Below, one piece after another: positions 1 through 12,400 of a stretch of 64,000 nucleotides of DNA. Position 1 is the stretch's first letter; every line of letters starts with the position of its first letter. The stretch is from Tetradesmus obliquus (lineage: Eukaryota; Chlorophyta; Chlorophyceae; Sphaeropleales; Scenedesmaceae): positions 8,032,501 to 8,096,500 of the forward strand of contig CP126192.1 in assembly GCA_030272155.1 (NCBI GenBank). The letters are read 5' to 3'. The notes beneath the pieces are model-generated. The model searched no databases, had not been told where the DNA came from, and saw only the letters and a list, made by a program, of their open reading frames with translations. The position numbers and the translations under genes were made by a program.

Positions 1-3000
1 GCAGGCAGGTGAGTGATTAAAGGTGCACGCTGCAGCGCAATGTACTGGCGCGTCTCAGGCACTGCAGCACACAGCCAACACGCAGACAAATGAGTGATCA
101 TAGGAGTAAGCTGCAGCAGGATGTACTGGTGCATTTCAGGCACTGCAGGCAGCCAAGTAAAAGCGCAGACGGTGTGGCTCTAGTTGCCTCAGGATGGTGA
201 TCATAAGTGTGCGCTGCAGCACGATGTACTGGTGCGTCTCGGGCACTGCAGCACACAACATACAGCAGAGACGCAGGCGGTGTAGCTTCAGTGGCCTTGT
301 GTGAGTGTTGTTAAAAAGTAAACTGCTGCACGATGTACTGGTGCGTCTCAGGCACTGCAGGCGGCAGAAGAGCAGATGGATGGAACATTACCAGTGATGT
401 CTGAGCAACAGTATACTGTGTGCATCAGCAGCACATGTGCACTGTGTACAATGGCACAGTTCACGCAGCTGATCATCGACTCCTCCACTGCCCTCTGCTG
501 CTGCTAGCATTATAGCGACATGCAAGCAGCCGCAGCCCAGCGGCCGCCGCCAAAGCCCAGCGCCTCACCCACCAAAGTAAGCAGCAGCAGCAGGGTGACC
601 GCGGCCGTACATGACAAGCTACGTGTTAAACAGCTATTGCTGGCGTCACTACAATGTCTAAGCCACCACTTCATCACTCACCGACAAAGATCAGCAGCGG
701 CAGCAGGATGACTGCCGCATACATGATGACGGCCATGAAGGTGGAGCGCCAGCCAAAGGCCTGAGACAAGCCTCCACCCAGCACAGGGCCTAAGATGGGA
801 CCTGCGGCAAAAGGCAAGTATGGGCAATGAAGGAGTTTGTACAAGATCAGCACGTTTGTGATACAAGCCATGAGGGTGGAGCGCCAGCCAAAGGCCTGAA
901 ACAGGCCGCCACCAAGCACAGGACCCAAAATGGCGCCTGGAGTGACACGCAGGGATTTGAACAGCAATTTATCAGTAAGTAAAGGCCAGAAGGTGGAGCG
1001 CCAGCCAAAGGCCTGCGAGAGCCCACCACCAAGCACCGGGCCCAGGATGGGACCTGCGGCGACAGACAAAAGTGATGAAAAGAGACGAACACCAACAAGT
1101 TTGTGGTGCATGTTCATGACATGAAGATGGAGCACCAGCCAAAGGCCTGGGACAGGCCACCACCCAGCACAGGGCCCAGGATGGGACCTGCAGTTGACAC
1201 ACAGATTGGTGACACAGCAAGCTTGCTTAAGAATCAGGCCTAGTCAGTGCTGTTACTATGCAGCCAAAGGCCTGAGACAGCCCGCCACCCAGCATGAGGC
1301 CCAGACTGAGACCTGCGGCAACGCGCAGGGATTTGAAAACAAACGGCCTAGTCAGCAAGGTTTAGGTACAAGCCGTGAGGGTGGAGCGCCAGCCAAAGGC
1401 CTGGGAGAGCCCGCCACCCAGCACGGGGCCCAGGATGGGACCTGCGGCAATAGGCAAGAATTCGCGATGAACGAGTCTGTACAAGACTAGCACGTTCGTG
1501 GTACAAGCCATGAGGTGGAGCGTCAGCCAAAGGCCTGAGGCAGCCCACCACCAAGCACCGGGCCCAGGATGGGACCTGCAGTGACAGACAAGTGATGAAA
1601 AGAGACGACCAACAACATGTTTTTGGTACATGTTCATGACATGAAGGTGGAGCGCCAACCGAAGGCCTGAGACAGGCCACCACCCAGCACAGGGCCCAGG
1701 ATGGGACCTGCGGTGAAAGACAAGTGATGAAAAGAGACGAACACCAACAAGTTTGTGCTGCATGTTCATGACATGAAGGTGGAGCGCCAACCGAAGGCCT
1801 GAGACAGGCCACCACCCAGCACAGGGCCCAGGATGGGACCTGCGGTGAAAGACAAGTGATGAAAAGAGACGAACACCAACAAGTTTGTGCTGCATGTTCA
1901 TGACATGAAGGTGGAGCGCCAGCCAAAGGCCTGAGACAGCCCACCACCTAGCACCGGGCCCAGGATGGGACGTGCGGTGGCACACCAGGTTTCAAAAACA
2001 GACGCTTAGTTAGCACATTTCTGGTGTAAGCCATGAAGGTGGAGCGCCAGCCAAAGGCCTGGGAGAGCCCGCCACCCAGCACAGGACCCAGGATGGGACC
2101 TGCAGTTGACACACAGTTTGGTGACACAGCAAGGGGCAGGCCTAGTAAGTAAACTTGTTGGTGCAATGTCATGCAGCCAAAGGCCTGAGACAGCCCGCCA
2201 CCCAGCACACGGCCTAGGATGGGACCTGAAAGCACGCATGGTTGTGAATAAAGACAGCCTTGTCAGCAAGTTGTCTTTGACGGCCATGAAAGTGGAGTGC
2301 CAGCCAAAGGCTTGGGAGAGCCCACCACCCAGCACAGGACCCAGGATGGGACCTGCGGTGACACGATTCAAAGATATTGTCACAGGAGCCATGCCTGGTT
2401 AGCAAAGTTGTTGGTGCAATGCTATGCAGCCAAAGGCCTGTGACAGTGTAGGCGGGGTGATGTCTGCCAGCATGCTGTGTTCTGGCAACAGTAAGGGTAC
2501 ACAAATGTCTAGCACAGCATGCACCTATGCACGCTCTAGTGTCTGCATAGCGTCTGCAGGACCGCAGAGCGCTTACCAATGAACATGGGTATGTTAGAAA
2601 TGCCCATGGCAGTGCCCCTGTGTGCAGGTGGAATGATGTCAGCCAGCATGCCGGCGCCTGTGGAACTAAATGCTGCTGCCACGGCACCCTGCAGACAAGC
2701 ACCAGCAGCAGCAATACATTAGCTCAGCGGTTCATACGCATTGATGCAAGACGGGGATGATGTCAGTCAGCATGCCGGCGCCTGTGCTGCTGAACGCTGC
2801 TGCCACTGCACCCCGCAGACAGCACCAGCAGCATCAAACACATGCCATGCTTCACAGGTGGGATAAAGTCAGCCAGAATGCCGGCGCCTGTGATGCTGAA
2901 TGCTGCCGCCCCTGCACCCTGCACAAAGAAAGCAGCAAGGGCACATGGCTGATGTTACGTGGATGTGCCAACAAGTTGGTGTTGGCAGCCCTGTGCTGCT

Positions 3001-3533
3001 GAACGCTGCTGCCACTGCACCCGGCACAGAGCACCAGCAGCAAACAAACAAGGCTGCTGTCAGTCGACTGTGTTAAACATGTCAATGAAGGAAAAGCGTG
3101 TATGTTGTGTGGTGGCGCAATGTCAACAGCATCAAGCACCCCTCACCTGCACCCCCTGAACCCAATCAGAAACTGGATGCTGCGCGAGAAGCAACACGCC
3201 AGGCTGGCACCAATGAGACCCAATGAACTTCCAATAACGACAAACGCCCTCACCTGCACGCCCTTGAATGCAATGAGAATTTGAAAGCTGGGCGAAAATC
3301 AGCACGCCAGGCTGGCACCAATAAGACCCAACAATAACAGGCACCCCTCACCTGCACGCCCCTGAAAGCAATGAGAAATTGGATGCTGGGCGAAAAATAA
3401 CACGCCAGGCTGGCCCCGATAAAGGCCAAGATGCTGCCGATGAAGACTGGCCGCCGCCCAAACTTGTCGGCGCAAGGGCCAAAGAAGAGTACGGCGAGCG
3501 CCACCGCAAACATGTACACTGGCGGCGGCAGCA

Positions 3534-3607
<74 letters not shown>

Positions 3608-4164
3608 AGCAGGGCGGAGCAGGATGCAGGCACTGTCAGCAGTTTGGAGTGTGTTGTTGACAGCAGGATGTGAGCTAGGAGTAGTTGTACTCTTGCAACA
3701 GCCTCAAAGCCTTCATGCTACGTCACTTTAGATGGTTCATGTACACTCCTGTTATTACTGTTCAATGGGTTGATGAATCCCGGCGTGTCATGTGTGTTCA
3801 CCTGTGTTCCTGCAAGTTGTTGTGGACTGTCACTGCTCACCTGCGATGCTGGCGTTGACCAGTGACTCGCTGGTGGCAACAAATCGGTATCTGTTGCGTG
3901 TCGTGTGTGTTCACTTGTATCCCTGCAAGTTGTTGTGGACTGTCACTGCTCACCTGCGATGCTGGCGTTGACCATTGACTCGCTGGTGGCAATAACACGG
4001 TTTCTCTTGTGTGTGTCATGTTTTTTCACCTATGTTCCTGCAAGTTGATGTCGACTGTCACTGCTCACCTGCGATGCTGGCGTTGACCATTGACTCGCTG
4101 GTGGCAAAGTCTGCCTGCAGGGAGCGCAGCGCTGGCAGGTAGATGGTGTCACACAGCGGCACCT

Positions 4165-4199
<35 letters not shown>

Positions 4200-4929
4200 C
4201 AGTTGAGGTGACAACTGAGCTGCTCACTAAGCACTTGTTACACTAAGTAGATCATTGGCAAGGTCAAAACACAGGCAAGGCAGCTACACAGAGTCAGCAG
4301 CGGAATCGCAACTACCACAGCAGCAATAGCCAGTGACGCAGGCAACAGCTGCTGAGCAGGTTGTTCCTCACACACCAGTGTGCTGGCGAGGGCGCTGATG
4401 CACAGCAGCAACAGCAGTAGCTACAGCAGCAGCAGCAGGAGCAGAGGCCTTCTGTTGTTCAGAATCGAGCTTCTGAACGCACCAGTGTGCTAGCGAGGGC
4501 GCTGATGCACAGGTACAGGTAGCGCCGCTTCTTGCTGTGCAGGTCGTAGATGCTGCTGCCGGAGCGCTGCAGCTTGCAGGAGCTGCCCTGCAGCTGCTGC
4601 TGCAGCTCCTGCACAGTCATCACGTGTGCGTCTGCTGCAGCTGCTGCTGCGTCTGCGGTGCTTGCTGTGTGTGTTACTGATGCATCTGCGCCGACGTTAA
4701 TGACGTCATTGACATCACACGTGGCAGCAGCCGGGTCCTTGGTTGGGATGCTTTGCTGGGTTGACGCATCTTTGCTACTGACGTTGTGCTTGGAGCTGCT
4801 GTTGTTGCTGCTGGTGGTGGTGTTGCAGGCAGAAGGAAGGTGCTGGTCCCTGCTGGTGCGAAGCAACATGACAAGTTGGGTGTCACGAATTGACCTCCGG
4901 CATGGTGGGTTCAGAACAATGAGGTTCAC
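1..4929 (-). CDS. MFS transporter, drug:H+ antiporter (DHA)-like; 3' end beyond window
   Basis: Multi-pass membrane transporter of the major facilitator superfamily, probably a proton-coupled efflux carrier; substrate unknown. Exons that join with consistent phase: 4483..4929 (start uncertain), 4069..4162, 3352..3518, 2577..2688, 682..801, then an exon at or left of position 61. The hydrophilic N-terminus is Ser/Thr/Ala-rich. TM1 runs into DTIYLPAL, as in DHA carriers. Exon 3 carries motif A (GPCADKFGRRP) between TM2 and TM3. Exon 4 reads GAVAAAFSSTGAGMLADIIP. The exon 4/5 junction builds motif C (FIGPILGPVLGG), typical of 12-TM antiporters. Exon 5 leads into VPETHQY, which usually ends the first six-TM half, so the second half must lie off the window. 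Nearly every exon is accompanied by tandem partial copies. The ATG at 4929 is only a candidate; further 5' exons are possible. The family call is firm, the substrate unassigned. Confidence 0.8.
21..360 (-). repeat. Four tandem copies of the VPETHQYIVLQ exon segment
   Basis: Four copies of a segment encoding VPETHQYIVLQ follow minus-strand CTGCAG acceptors near 360, 249, 148 and 61. Spacing is about 90-110 bp. It is the exon after 682..801 of the MFS gene; the G left at the end of that exon plus TG completes the Val codon. Which copy is the functional one cannot be decided because the gene runs off the left edge. A diverged copy of the 3' part of exon 682..801 (AAVTLLLLLTLVGE) also sits near 565-610. 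Confidence 0.8.
682..2460 (-). repeat. About 13 tandem copies of the motif-C exon start of the MFS gene
   Basis: Units of about 115-135 bp each hold an intron tail with a CAG acceptor plus about 65 bases encoding GPILGPVLGGGLSQAFGWRS. Copies start on the minus strand near 801, 937, 1057, 1192, 1317, 1445, 1582, 1712, 1844, 1974, 2103, 2230 and 2355, with a remnant near 2430. Only the copy at 682..801 continues into the rest of the exon and a GTGAG donor. The copies near 1317 and 2230 have lost the WRST end. Copies near 1712 and 1844 are almost identical to each other, so amplification was stepwise and partly recent. Confidence 0.9.
2577..4162 (-). repeat. Tandem partial copies of MFS exons 2, 3 and 4
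   Basis: Exon 4 (2577..2688) has its 5' part repeated upstream near 2765-2820, 2850-2925 and 2980-3025. Exon 3 (3352..3518) has its 3' part, with donor, repeated downstream near 3240-3320 and 3140-3230. Exon 2 (4069..4162) has its 3' part (ATSESxVNASIAG) repeated near 3950-4000 and 3839-3885. A diverged copy of the end of exon 1 (LCISALASTLV) lies near 4368-4402. The placement follows one rule: acceptor-side copies upstream of the intact exon, donor-side copies downstream. Confidence 0.85.
3528..3612. repeat. CTG/CAG microsatellite before MFS exon 3
   Basis: On the minus strand an interrupted CTG/CCG run ends in CCGCCAG, the acceptor of exon 3352..3518. Confidence 0.85.
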
Positions 4930-6315
4930 AAATGGTTGACTAGCACAAATGGAAGACTAGCACAAATGGAAGAAAGCTCACATCTTGAAAGTACATGCGA
5001 CCCCAGCTGCAGAGGGTGCTGTGCAACATCAGCTGCCATGCACACAGTGTCCAACATCAGCTGCTCATGCTCAGTCAATTGGAAGTGGAGCTGCTGCTGC
5101 TGCAGCAGCCAGCCCTTCAGTCAGTAACACGCCATCGACTGCAGTTTCAACGGATCCATGGGATTGTATTTACCTCAGTGAACCGTTTGCGGGCCTGTTA
5201 CGGCCCAGCAGTCTTCCTAGCTGCATCACGGGCTGTCGTGCGCAATCGAAGCAGAATCACCGCAGAAAGCAAAGACTGCTGCCTCTGTAATCGTTTATGC
5301 AGAATAATCAATGTGAACAGAAGCGTTTGCCGGGCTCAGGCTGGGCAATCACGTCAAGCAGGAGAGGCAGCAGCTGGCTGATGCTGTGAACTGCAGGATC
5401 CTGTAGCAACGGAAGCAGATAACCGGATAGAGGTTGGTTTCATGCTAGAAAATGTAGTTTCAGTGCGCCGGGAGTCACCAGCTATCATCGCGTCTTGCCT
5501 CAGCCTGGTCTTGCGTAAACTTTGCCGTAAAGGCTACCTGACATGTACAGCACAGCGCAAGCCAGTTCGTGCTGAATGGCATGAATACGTTCAGAAAATG
5601 TTTTGATCATGTACAATTGGGTCACGTCGGTGCTTTGATCAGCCCCCGTTCCAAGGAACAGCAGGTCTGTGCATGTCATCGACAACCTGCAGTGACACAG
5701 GCAACATATCATGCACACCACCATACACTGAGATTTGATGCTACTTTCAGCATCTTATGTATCTATCAGATGTGGTGAAAGCAGCAAGCTGCTCAGGGGC
5801 ACTGGAACTGAAGTGAAATCAGGGTTGCTGCGGGACCCTCCAGGCTGGCACAGACAGAGGCACAAGCAGACAGAGGCCATGCACACGACATAGGCCCGTT
5901 TGAATTTGCGCTCCTAAGAACATTGGTTCTGGTGCGTTTGACACATCCGGTCTATGCTATCGGCAGACTAGAAGGGAAGCAACAACACAAGGCTGCACAA
6001 GGTAAGCATGAAAACCCCCTCCCAAACCCTGGCCACAGTTACACACCCAGCCGGGCCATGCCTGCTTCACAGAGCCCTCCAATTGCAAGATCACAATGAT
6101 AGTGTGGACCTGAAACAAACCAGATACTGCTGTTCACTCGAAAACGCAGAGTGCTACCTCCGTGCTGTGCCTCGTCTTCCGGATGTTCTCGACAACATCG
6201 TAACCGCAGAAACCATTCACTTGTACGATTTCTGTTGAAAAACGCTGTTTCGAGCTTGTTGTAGCTTGGGTGCCTGAGGCAGCACTGGCTGAGCTGCATC
6301 AGCACGCAGACAGCC
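4930..6315. other. Intergenic region between divergent MFS and PHD-finger genes
   Basis: About 1.4 kb lying between genes transcribed away from each other, so it should hold both promoters. No protein family, RNA gene or clear promoter box is recognisable. Undetected 5' exons of either gene remain possible. Confidence 0.4.
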
Positions 6316-7485
6316 ATGCTCGGCAAATTAGTGCTGCTGTCCATCGGCGCGACGGACCTCACTGCTGAAAATATAGTCGTTTATGGCAGCAAGGGACCAG
6401 CAGGCGCCTCTGCTGTGGCTGTAGACCTGCAGGTGCTGCTGCAGCTGCACAAATGCCAACAGGTGAGAATCAGGGCACGTTTGCGGCTTCAAAGGCTACC
6501 CAATCAGACAAGGTTGCCTTTATTCATCTTCAAGGCACTGGAGTGGTAACTTCCAAGGGCTGATCAGCACATGCTGCAGCAACAGCAACAGCACTTGCCC
6601 TGCATGCTGTGTGTACAGGTACACACATGTCGGCTAACAACATGCATGTGTTGCTCGAGTATGTGCTGCTTCGTGGCTTGCAGACACCCGCTACCTCTTT
6701 TTGCTGAAATTAATGTTGCCTGCTGCTGCACTTGCAGGCCTGTGTCACTGTCGGCCTAGGCAGCAGCACCATAGAGGTGCTTGTAACAGCACAGCGGGGC
6801 AGCAGCACTGACAGCGGATCAGACGCAGCGCAGAACGAGCAGCAGCAGCAGCAGGTGGTGTTCAGCTGGAGTGCTCCTAGCCCTGGCAACAGCAAGGCAC
6901 CTTGGACACTGACCATACAGCAGCAGCAGCAGCAGCAACTGCACGCTGCTGCTGCACAGGTGTGTGTGCAGTCAGCTTACCATGTGCTACGCACAGCTGG
7001 CCTATCCAGCAAGCGCCATTTGAAAGCTTGGGCAGGCAGTGTGCTCAACGACCCAACCATCAACCGCCTCGCCTGCTGCTGCCGGCCCTCCGCAGTAGCA
7101 ATGCAGCAGCAGCTGGCAGCACAGGGGCGGTTGCATGCTTGGTCCTGGGCGGGTGCCCCACCTTACAGCATCCCAAGCAGTGCTGTGGCGAAAAAGAAGC
7201 GCAGCTTGCGCAGTGAGGTGCGAAGCTTAGTGGCACTTCTGCGGCAGCTGCGGCTGCTGCCGCTGCTGGTACAGCCGGGCTCGTGTGATGAGTCTAGCGA
7301 TGGAGAGGATGCTGTGCAGACCGGCAAGCAGCAGCAGCAGCAGGAGGCAGCAGAGCAGGCTGTGGCTGGTCAGCAGCAGCCAGAGCAGCCGCCCACAATA
7401 CAAGAAGTGGTGCAGGCGCTGCAGCAGCTGCTGCAGATATTCCAGTGCCCACCAGGCACCTCATCAGTGCAACCTTCATCACCAG

Positions 7486-7526
<41 letters not shown>

Positions 7527-8227
7527 TTCAGCAGCAATGCCATCACAGAGTGGCTGCAGCTGCGCTGCCTCGCGCTGGAAGATGTGGTGGCAGCAGCAGC
7601 AGACCCTGACATAGATGAGAACACTGACCTGTGCAACATATGTGGCGGGGACGGCTCAGACCCTGAGCGGCAGCTCAAATGCTGCGAAGGATGCTGCCAG
7701 AGCTTCCATGCAGGCTGCCGGCCTGCATGGGGCACAGAAGCAGCAGCAGCAACAGCAGCAGCAGCGGCGGCAGCAGCACTAGCAGGCGCATTTGGGTCTG
7801 TGGCAGCACCCAGTGACGAGCAGGGTGCAGCAGAGATCTGCCCATATTGCCAGCTTAGCACAGCAGCAGCAGCAGCAGCAGTAGCAGCTGGTGCTTGTGC
7901 TGGTGCTGCTGCTGCTGCTGCTGACAACAGTGCCATGGCAAGCAGCAGTGAGCAGAAGCAGCAGCAGCAGCAGCAGCAGCAGCACCACCACCAAGAGTGT
8001 GAAGCAGGTGACAAACAGCAATCGCCAGCGCAGCCTGAACAGCCGCAGCTTGAGCATGTGCAGGAGCAGCCATCGGATCTGGCTACTCAGGCACAGCAGC
8101 AGCAGCAGGAGCAGCAGTGGGAGTGCGAGCCAGGTGACGAACAGCCATTGCAAGCACAGCCTGAACAGCAGCAGCTTGATCACGTGCAGGAGCAGCCATT
8201 ACATCTGGCTATTCAGGCACAGCAGCA

Positions 8228-8270
<43 letters not shown>

Positions 8271-8612
8271 GAGGTGTTAGCCTCATCCCAGCAGCCGCAG
8301 TGGCAGTTGCCAGCCTGGGATTGGGAGTGCTCCGGTGACACTGAATCAGTAGCAACTGCTGCAGAGGATGCAGACGCAGCAGCAGCTGGCTATGAGCCTG
8401 GCGACATGGAAGTAGAAAGCACAGGTGCCCAGGTAGCAGCAGCAGCAGCAACAACCGGCCCGGAGGGCTGTGACCCTTGTGCCTGTGCTGGTGCTGGTGC
8501 TGGTGTTGCTGCTGCTGCTGCTGCTGCCGCCGCCAGTGATGGCAGTGGGGGCGCACGTCAGCAGCAGCAGCAGCAGCAGCGGGGCAGCAAGAAGCAGCGG
8601 CAGCGGCGGTAG
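6316..8612 (+). CDS. PHD-finger protein, Gln/Ala-rich
   Basis: Probable nuclear chromatin-binding protein of 673 aa in two exons, 6316..6462 and 6738..8612, joined in phase 0 across a GTGAGA...TTGCAG intron. The recognisable domain is a C4HC3 zinc finger starting near residue 345: CNIC, CCEGCC, HAGC and CPYC. PHD fingers usually read histone H3 tails. Here the last Cys pair is separated from HxxC by an Ala-rich insert of about 40 residues. The remainder is low complexity: Gln runs near 6840, 7330, 7960, 8095 and 8220, Ala runs near 7488 and 7741, and a basic Gln-rich C-terminus. The N-terminal 70 residues are well-formed sequence without a family I recognise. The start is the first ATG in the open frame of exon 1; earlier exons cannot be excluded. 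Confidence 0.75.
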
Positions 8613-8998
8613 TGCTGAGACTGACGGGCGCGCTATCTGCTGGTGCTGCGGGGCTGCTGGCAGCGGCTGCATGCAGTTCTTGTTTTTGTTCAATGCTCTG
8701 CATGCATCACACAGTATTTCCTTGTTGAAAGAAGACATTTGTGGCAGCATAAACATTGGAAGTCATGGTCCATTTTCATGTTCTTTCAGCCTCTCCTGTG
8801 GGGCGCGGGGCCGATGGCGACGTTGCTATCGCTGAAATGGCAAAGATGATTATCGCATCTATGATTGGATGTCATGGTCCAGCTTGCATAGGAAGCACTG
8901 TGGTGTTGAACCAAGTTGCCGCACTGTGCGGGGCCCCAGCGGCTTACGTCTCCTGCAAGCTGTGCAGTTCACCGCAGCTGTGAGAGTGATGTTGCTCT

Positions 8999-9003
8999 TG
9001 TAA
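8999..9003 (+). terminator. TGTAA poly(A) signal for the PHD-finger gene
   Basis: TGTAA, the usual polyadenylation signal of volvocalean and related green algae, lies 386 bases after the stop codon of the PHD gene and before the next plus-strand gene. The spacing suits an algal 3' UTR. No transcript data support it here. Confidence 0.4.
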
Positions 9004-9434
9004 CCATGCTACTGGCGGTGTGTCAAAGGATTGTAGTTGTTTAAGTGTCAGATGCGAGGTTGGACGGCCGCTTCACTGCCAGTCCTGCTGGCAGGGCACA
9101 GGGTGCAGAGCAACACGCCATGTAACTGCTACAAGTGTACTTCCCGGAGAAGTCTTCTCCTGTCCACACGACAAGTTCAACGAGGCTGCTCTTTACACCA
9201 AGTTCAAGGCTCCGGCATTTACAAGACAGGGTAGCATGCAGATAATTATACTCAGCCAGCAGGATGAACAGGACGGGTCTGCTTGTGATCACTGGGTTGC
9301 TGCTACTGGCCAGGTTAGCAGAATGCGTTGAAAGAGAACCTTATCAGGTGTGACGGGTGAAAGAGCGCAGGCGTGGTTGCGAAGATGCGCCATGGAAGTG
9401 CGGTTCGTTCAAGCCCTGGCAATCACGTCTGCAG

Positions 9435-12400
9435 GTGCTGGGCGTACGGCGATCATCAACTCAGAAAGAAATCACCAGGGCGTTCAGGACGTAAGTGCAA
9501 AGCATTTACGCCAGCCATGCTGCGTGGGTGCTCGTACTTGGACAGACCAACTGCTACTGCTGCTACTGCTGCACATGAAGCCCTACATGGCAAGCACAGC
9601 GGCTTCACAGCAGCACGTTTGACTAAAGCTTGTTTTCGGTCAACAGGAACCATCAAGCAACATGCATGGGTTATCTCAGCATGTTGCGCACAGACAGGGC
9701 GATAACAGCAGTAGCACAGTACAGCAATTGTCAGCTGCAGCTGTTTGAACACTGTCTCTTCCGCTTCCTGCAGGCTATCAAGGCAGTACCACCCGGACAA
9801 AAACCCCTCCAAGGATACAACAGCAAAGTTCCAGGAGATATCTGCAGGTATGGGCTGTGCTGCAACAGGAAACAGCAGCCAACAACAGCAAAAACAGAGC
9901 ACGGCAGCCCCACACACCAGCCACGAAGGACCATGGCAGCTACCACTGCATGCAGCCTCCAGAACTTGCAGGAACATAATGTAAGAAACTCCCATTGGCG
10001 TGTAAGCACAATATATATAGGATATCAGCTTGCAGGAGAAGCAGCAGCTGCACAGCAGACCTGGACAAGGCCTAGTGCTGACTCACCACGCTGCACCTGC
10101 TCATGTTGACCGAGTAACACGTGCCATGTTACCATCATGGTACTTTCCAAAACTTGTTCAACATACGAACTCATTCACCTCGTGCTGCCATTGCATTGTT
10201 GGTGTCTTGCAGCGTATGAGTACCTCACCGATCCTGCAAGGCAGAACAAGCCGTGGGAATGGGACTTTTCAGGTGCGACTGGCCACCAGAGCAGCTGCAG
10301 CAGGACCACAGCAGCAGAACGAGGCCAGCATGCAGCAAGATTAGCTGCAGTTGTAGCAGCTATCTCCTAAGCAGCAGCAACAGCTGCGGATACTTGACTT
10401 TCCTGCAAGTTTGCACTTCCTGCAAGCACAAACAACAGCACTTGGCAGTCTTTATTGCACAAGCACGTGTTTGACTTACATGATTGTGGGCCTCCTGCAA
10501 GCATTCAGGGCACGCACTGCATATCATTTCTGAAAGCATGAAAGCAGCATTCACATGTACATGCCAGCGCCTCCTTACAGCCATATCAAAAACGTGCTCA
10601 TCGTGCTGCTGCTATGGCTGCTGCTGCCTGTGCAGAGGGCGCCAAGCCAGGGAAGGGCGGCAGGGGCAGGCGGGGGCCATACAGCGCATACGATGCATTC
10701 GATGCCTTCCAGGGCACATACCACTTTGGTGAGCAGCAGCTGCTAGTGCACCCGTTGATGGACATACTTGGCAACATACATGCTTGTTTGCTGCAGCTGT
10801 ACTGCTTGTTGCGCATGTCGCCATGCAGGTGTTGTCTGCCTGGCATTGATACAGCCACCCCGATCCGTGCTGCTGCTGTTTGTGACTTTTTGTGCCGCAG
10901 TGCTGGACTTGGACCCCATGCGGATCATTGGGATAGGGCGGACTTGGTTTGACCAGCACAAAGAGAAGCACCAGCACACGTGAGTTTGTCATGTGTTGCA
11001 GGCAGGCAGTATAACGCAGCAGCAGCACAGCAGCAGGGCTTAACATGCTGATATCTCCAGCCAATCATGTACAGTGCTGCAAGCGGTCAGTTCAGCTAGC
11101 CTGTTCAACATGCTGCTGTCGTCTGGCCTGCGTGTGTCCTGTCTGAAGTGCACTCTAATCTGCGACATTCTGACTTCATTGCTTGCACGCAAACACATTG
11201 CTCGTCTTTCCTCAGACATACCCATCACGATTGCCATCGTGCTGTACTCTTACGGGTGCATGCCTGTATGTTGTGCTGCTCAGGTATGACACGCTGTGGC
11301 GCAGCAGCGTTGATCGCGCGGTTTGCCATGCGCTGCAGTCAGGCTGGAAGCTGCCGCGGGTGCTGGAGCCGCCCCTGATGTACCTGGCCAAGCAGAAGGT
11401 GAGCTGCTGGCTTGTACATTGTGTAAAGAGTAGATGTGTAATAGTTGTTCTACATTACACACTATACTGTAGCTACCAGGTCTGCAACACGGGCTGCTGG
11501 CTGGAGCTGCCCCTGATGTATATGACTAAGCAGAAGGCGAGCTACAGTATTGAATAGAAGTTGAGGTTAGTAGCTAGGAGCTTTGCCACACTGGAGGCGC
11601 AACAGTCAGGCTGGCGGCTGCCGCGCCTGCTGGAGCCGCTCTCATGTACCTGACAAAGCAGAAGGTGAGCTAGAGAATCTGATAAAAAGTTGAGGTTGGT
11701 ACCCAGTAGCTATGCCACACTGTCGTCTAGAACAGCTGGCTGGAAGCTGCCGCCTGCTGGAGCCGCCTCTGATGTACCTGCCGCAGGCTGGGATGTAAGC
11801 ATAGTTGCAAAAGCCAGCACCACTACCTGCTTAAAAAAAGAAATGCAAATGCCAGCGCTTCTACCTGCTATATGCAACTACTGCCAGCTATGCAGCATGG
11901 CCCGCTAGCTACGCAATACAGCCTGCAAACAACATATGTGCCATGCATACTACTTGTTTGAGTAGTTTGAATAGTTCGTTATGCACCTGCACCAATGTAT
12001 CACTTGCAGTTCATGACGGGTGCCGGGCCTGCAATGCTTCCTGTCCTGCAGATCATCACAGATAAGGCAGGCCAACTGCACCTGCTCTTGATACATCTGC
12101 TAATCTTGCCGGCTGCCTGGCCCTACCGTGCCTCCTGTCCTGCAGATGATATACTACACAGCAGGCCAGTGGCGAGCCTGGCCCTGCAGCGGCATTTTGC
12201 TAGAGCTAGGGTTTTGGGTGGCGCGCCAAACCCCGTGCCTGCAGTACGCTGGCGGCAGCAGCAGCAGCAGCAGCACGGAGGCAGACAGCTCGACAGGAGG
12301 AGGTGATGGCAGTGCAGGACGGTACTCAGCAGATGGTGCCAGAGAAGACAGCAGCAGCAGCAGCAGCAGTAGCAGCGCCTACTCTGGGGCAGTGACAGAC

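Noticed and set aside
682..2460. Regularly spaced repeats resembling a CRISPR array
   Set aside because: The repeats are diverged, encode a known MFS motif in frame with splice acceptors, and the spacers are related intron tails. The setting is eukaryotic.
3250..3633. Leu-rich signal peptide or membrane start for the MFS exon 3
   Set aside because: The Leu run is the translated CTG tract of the intron; the exon starts after CCGCCAG at 3518 and matches phase with exon 2.
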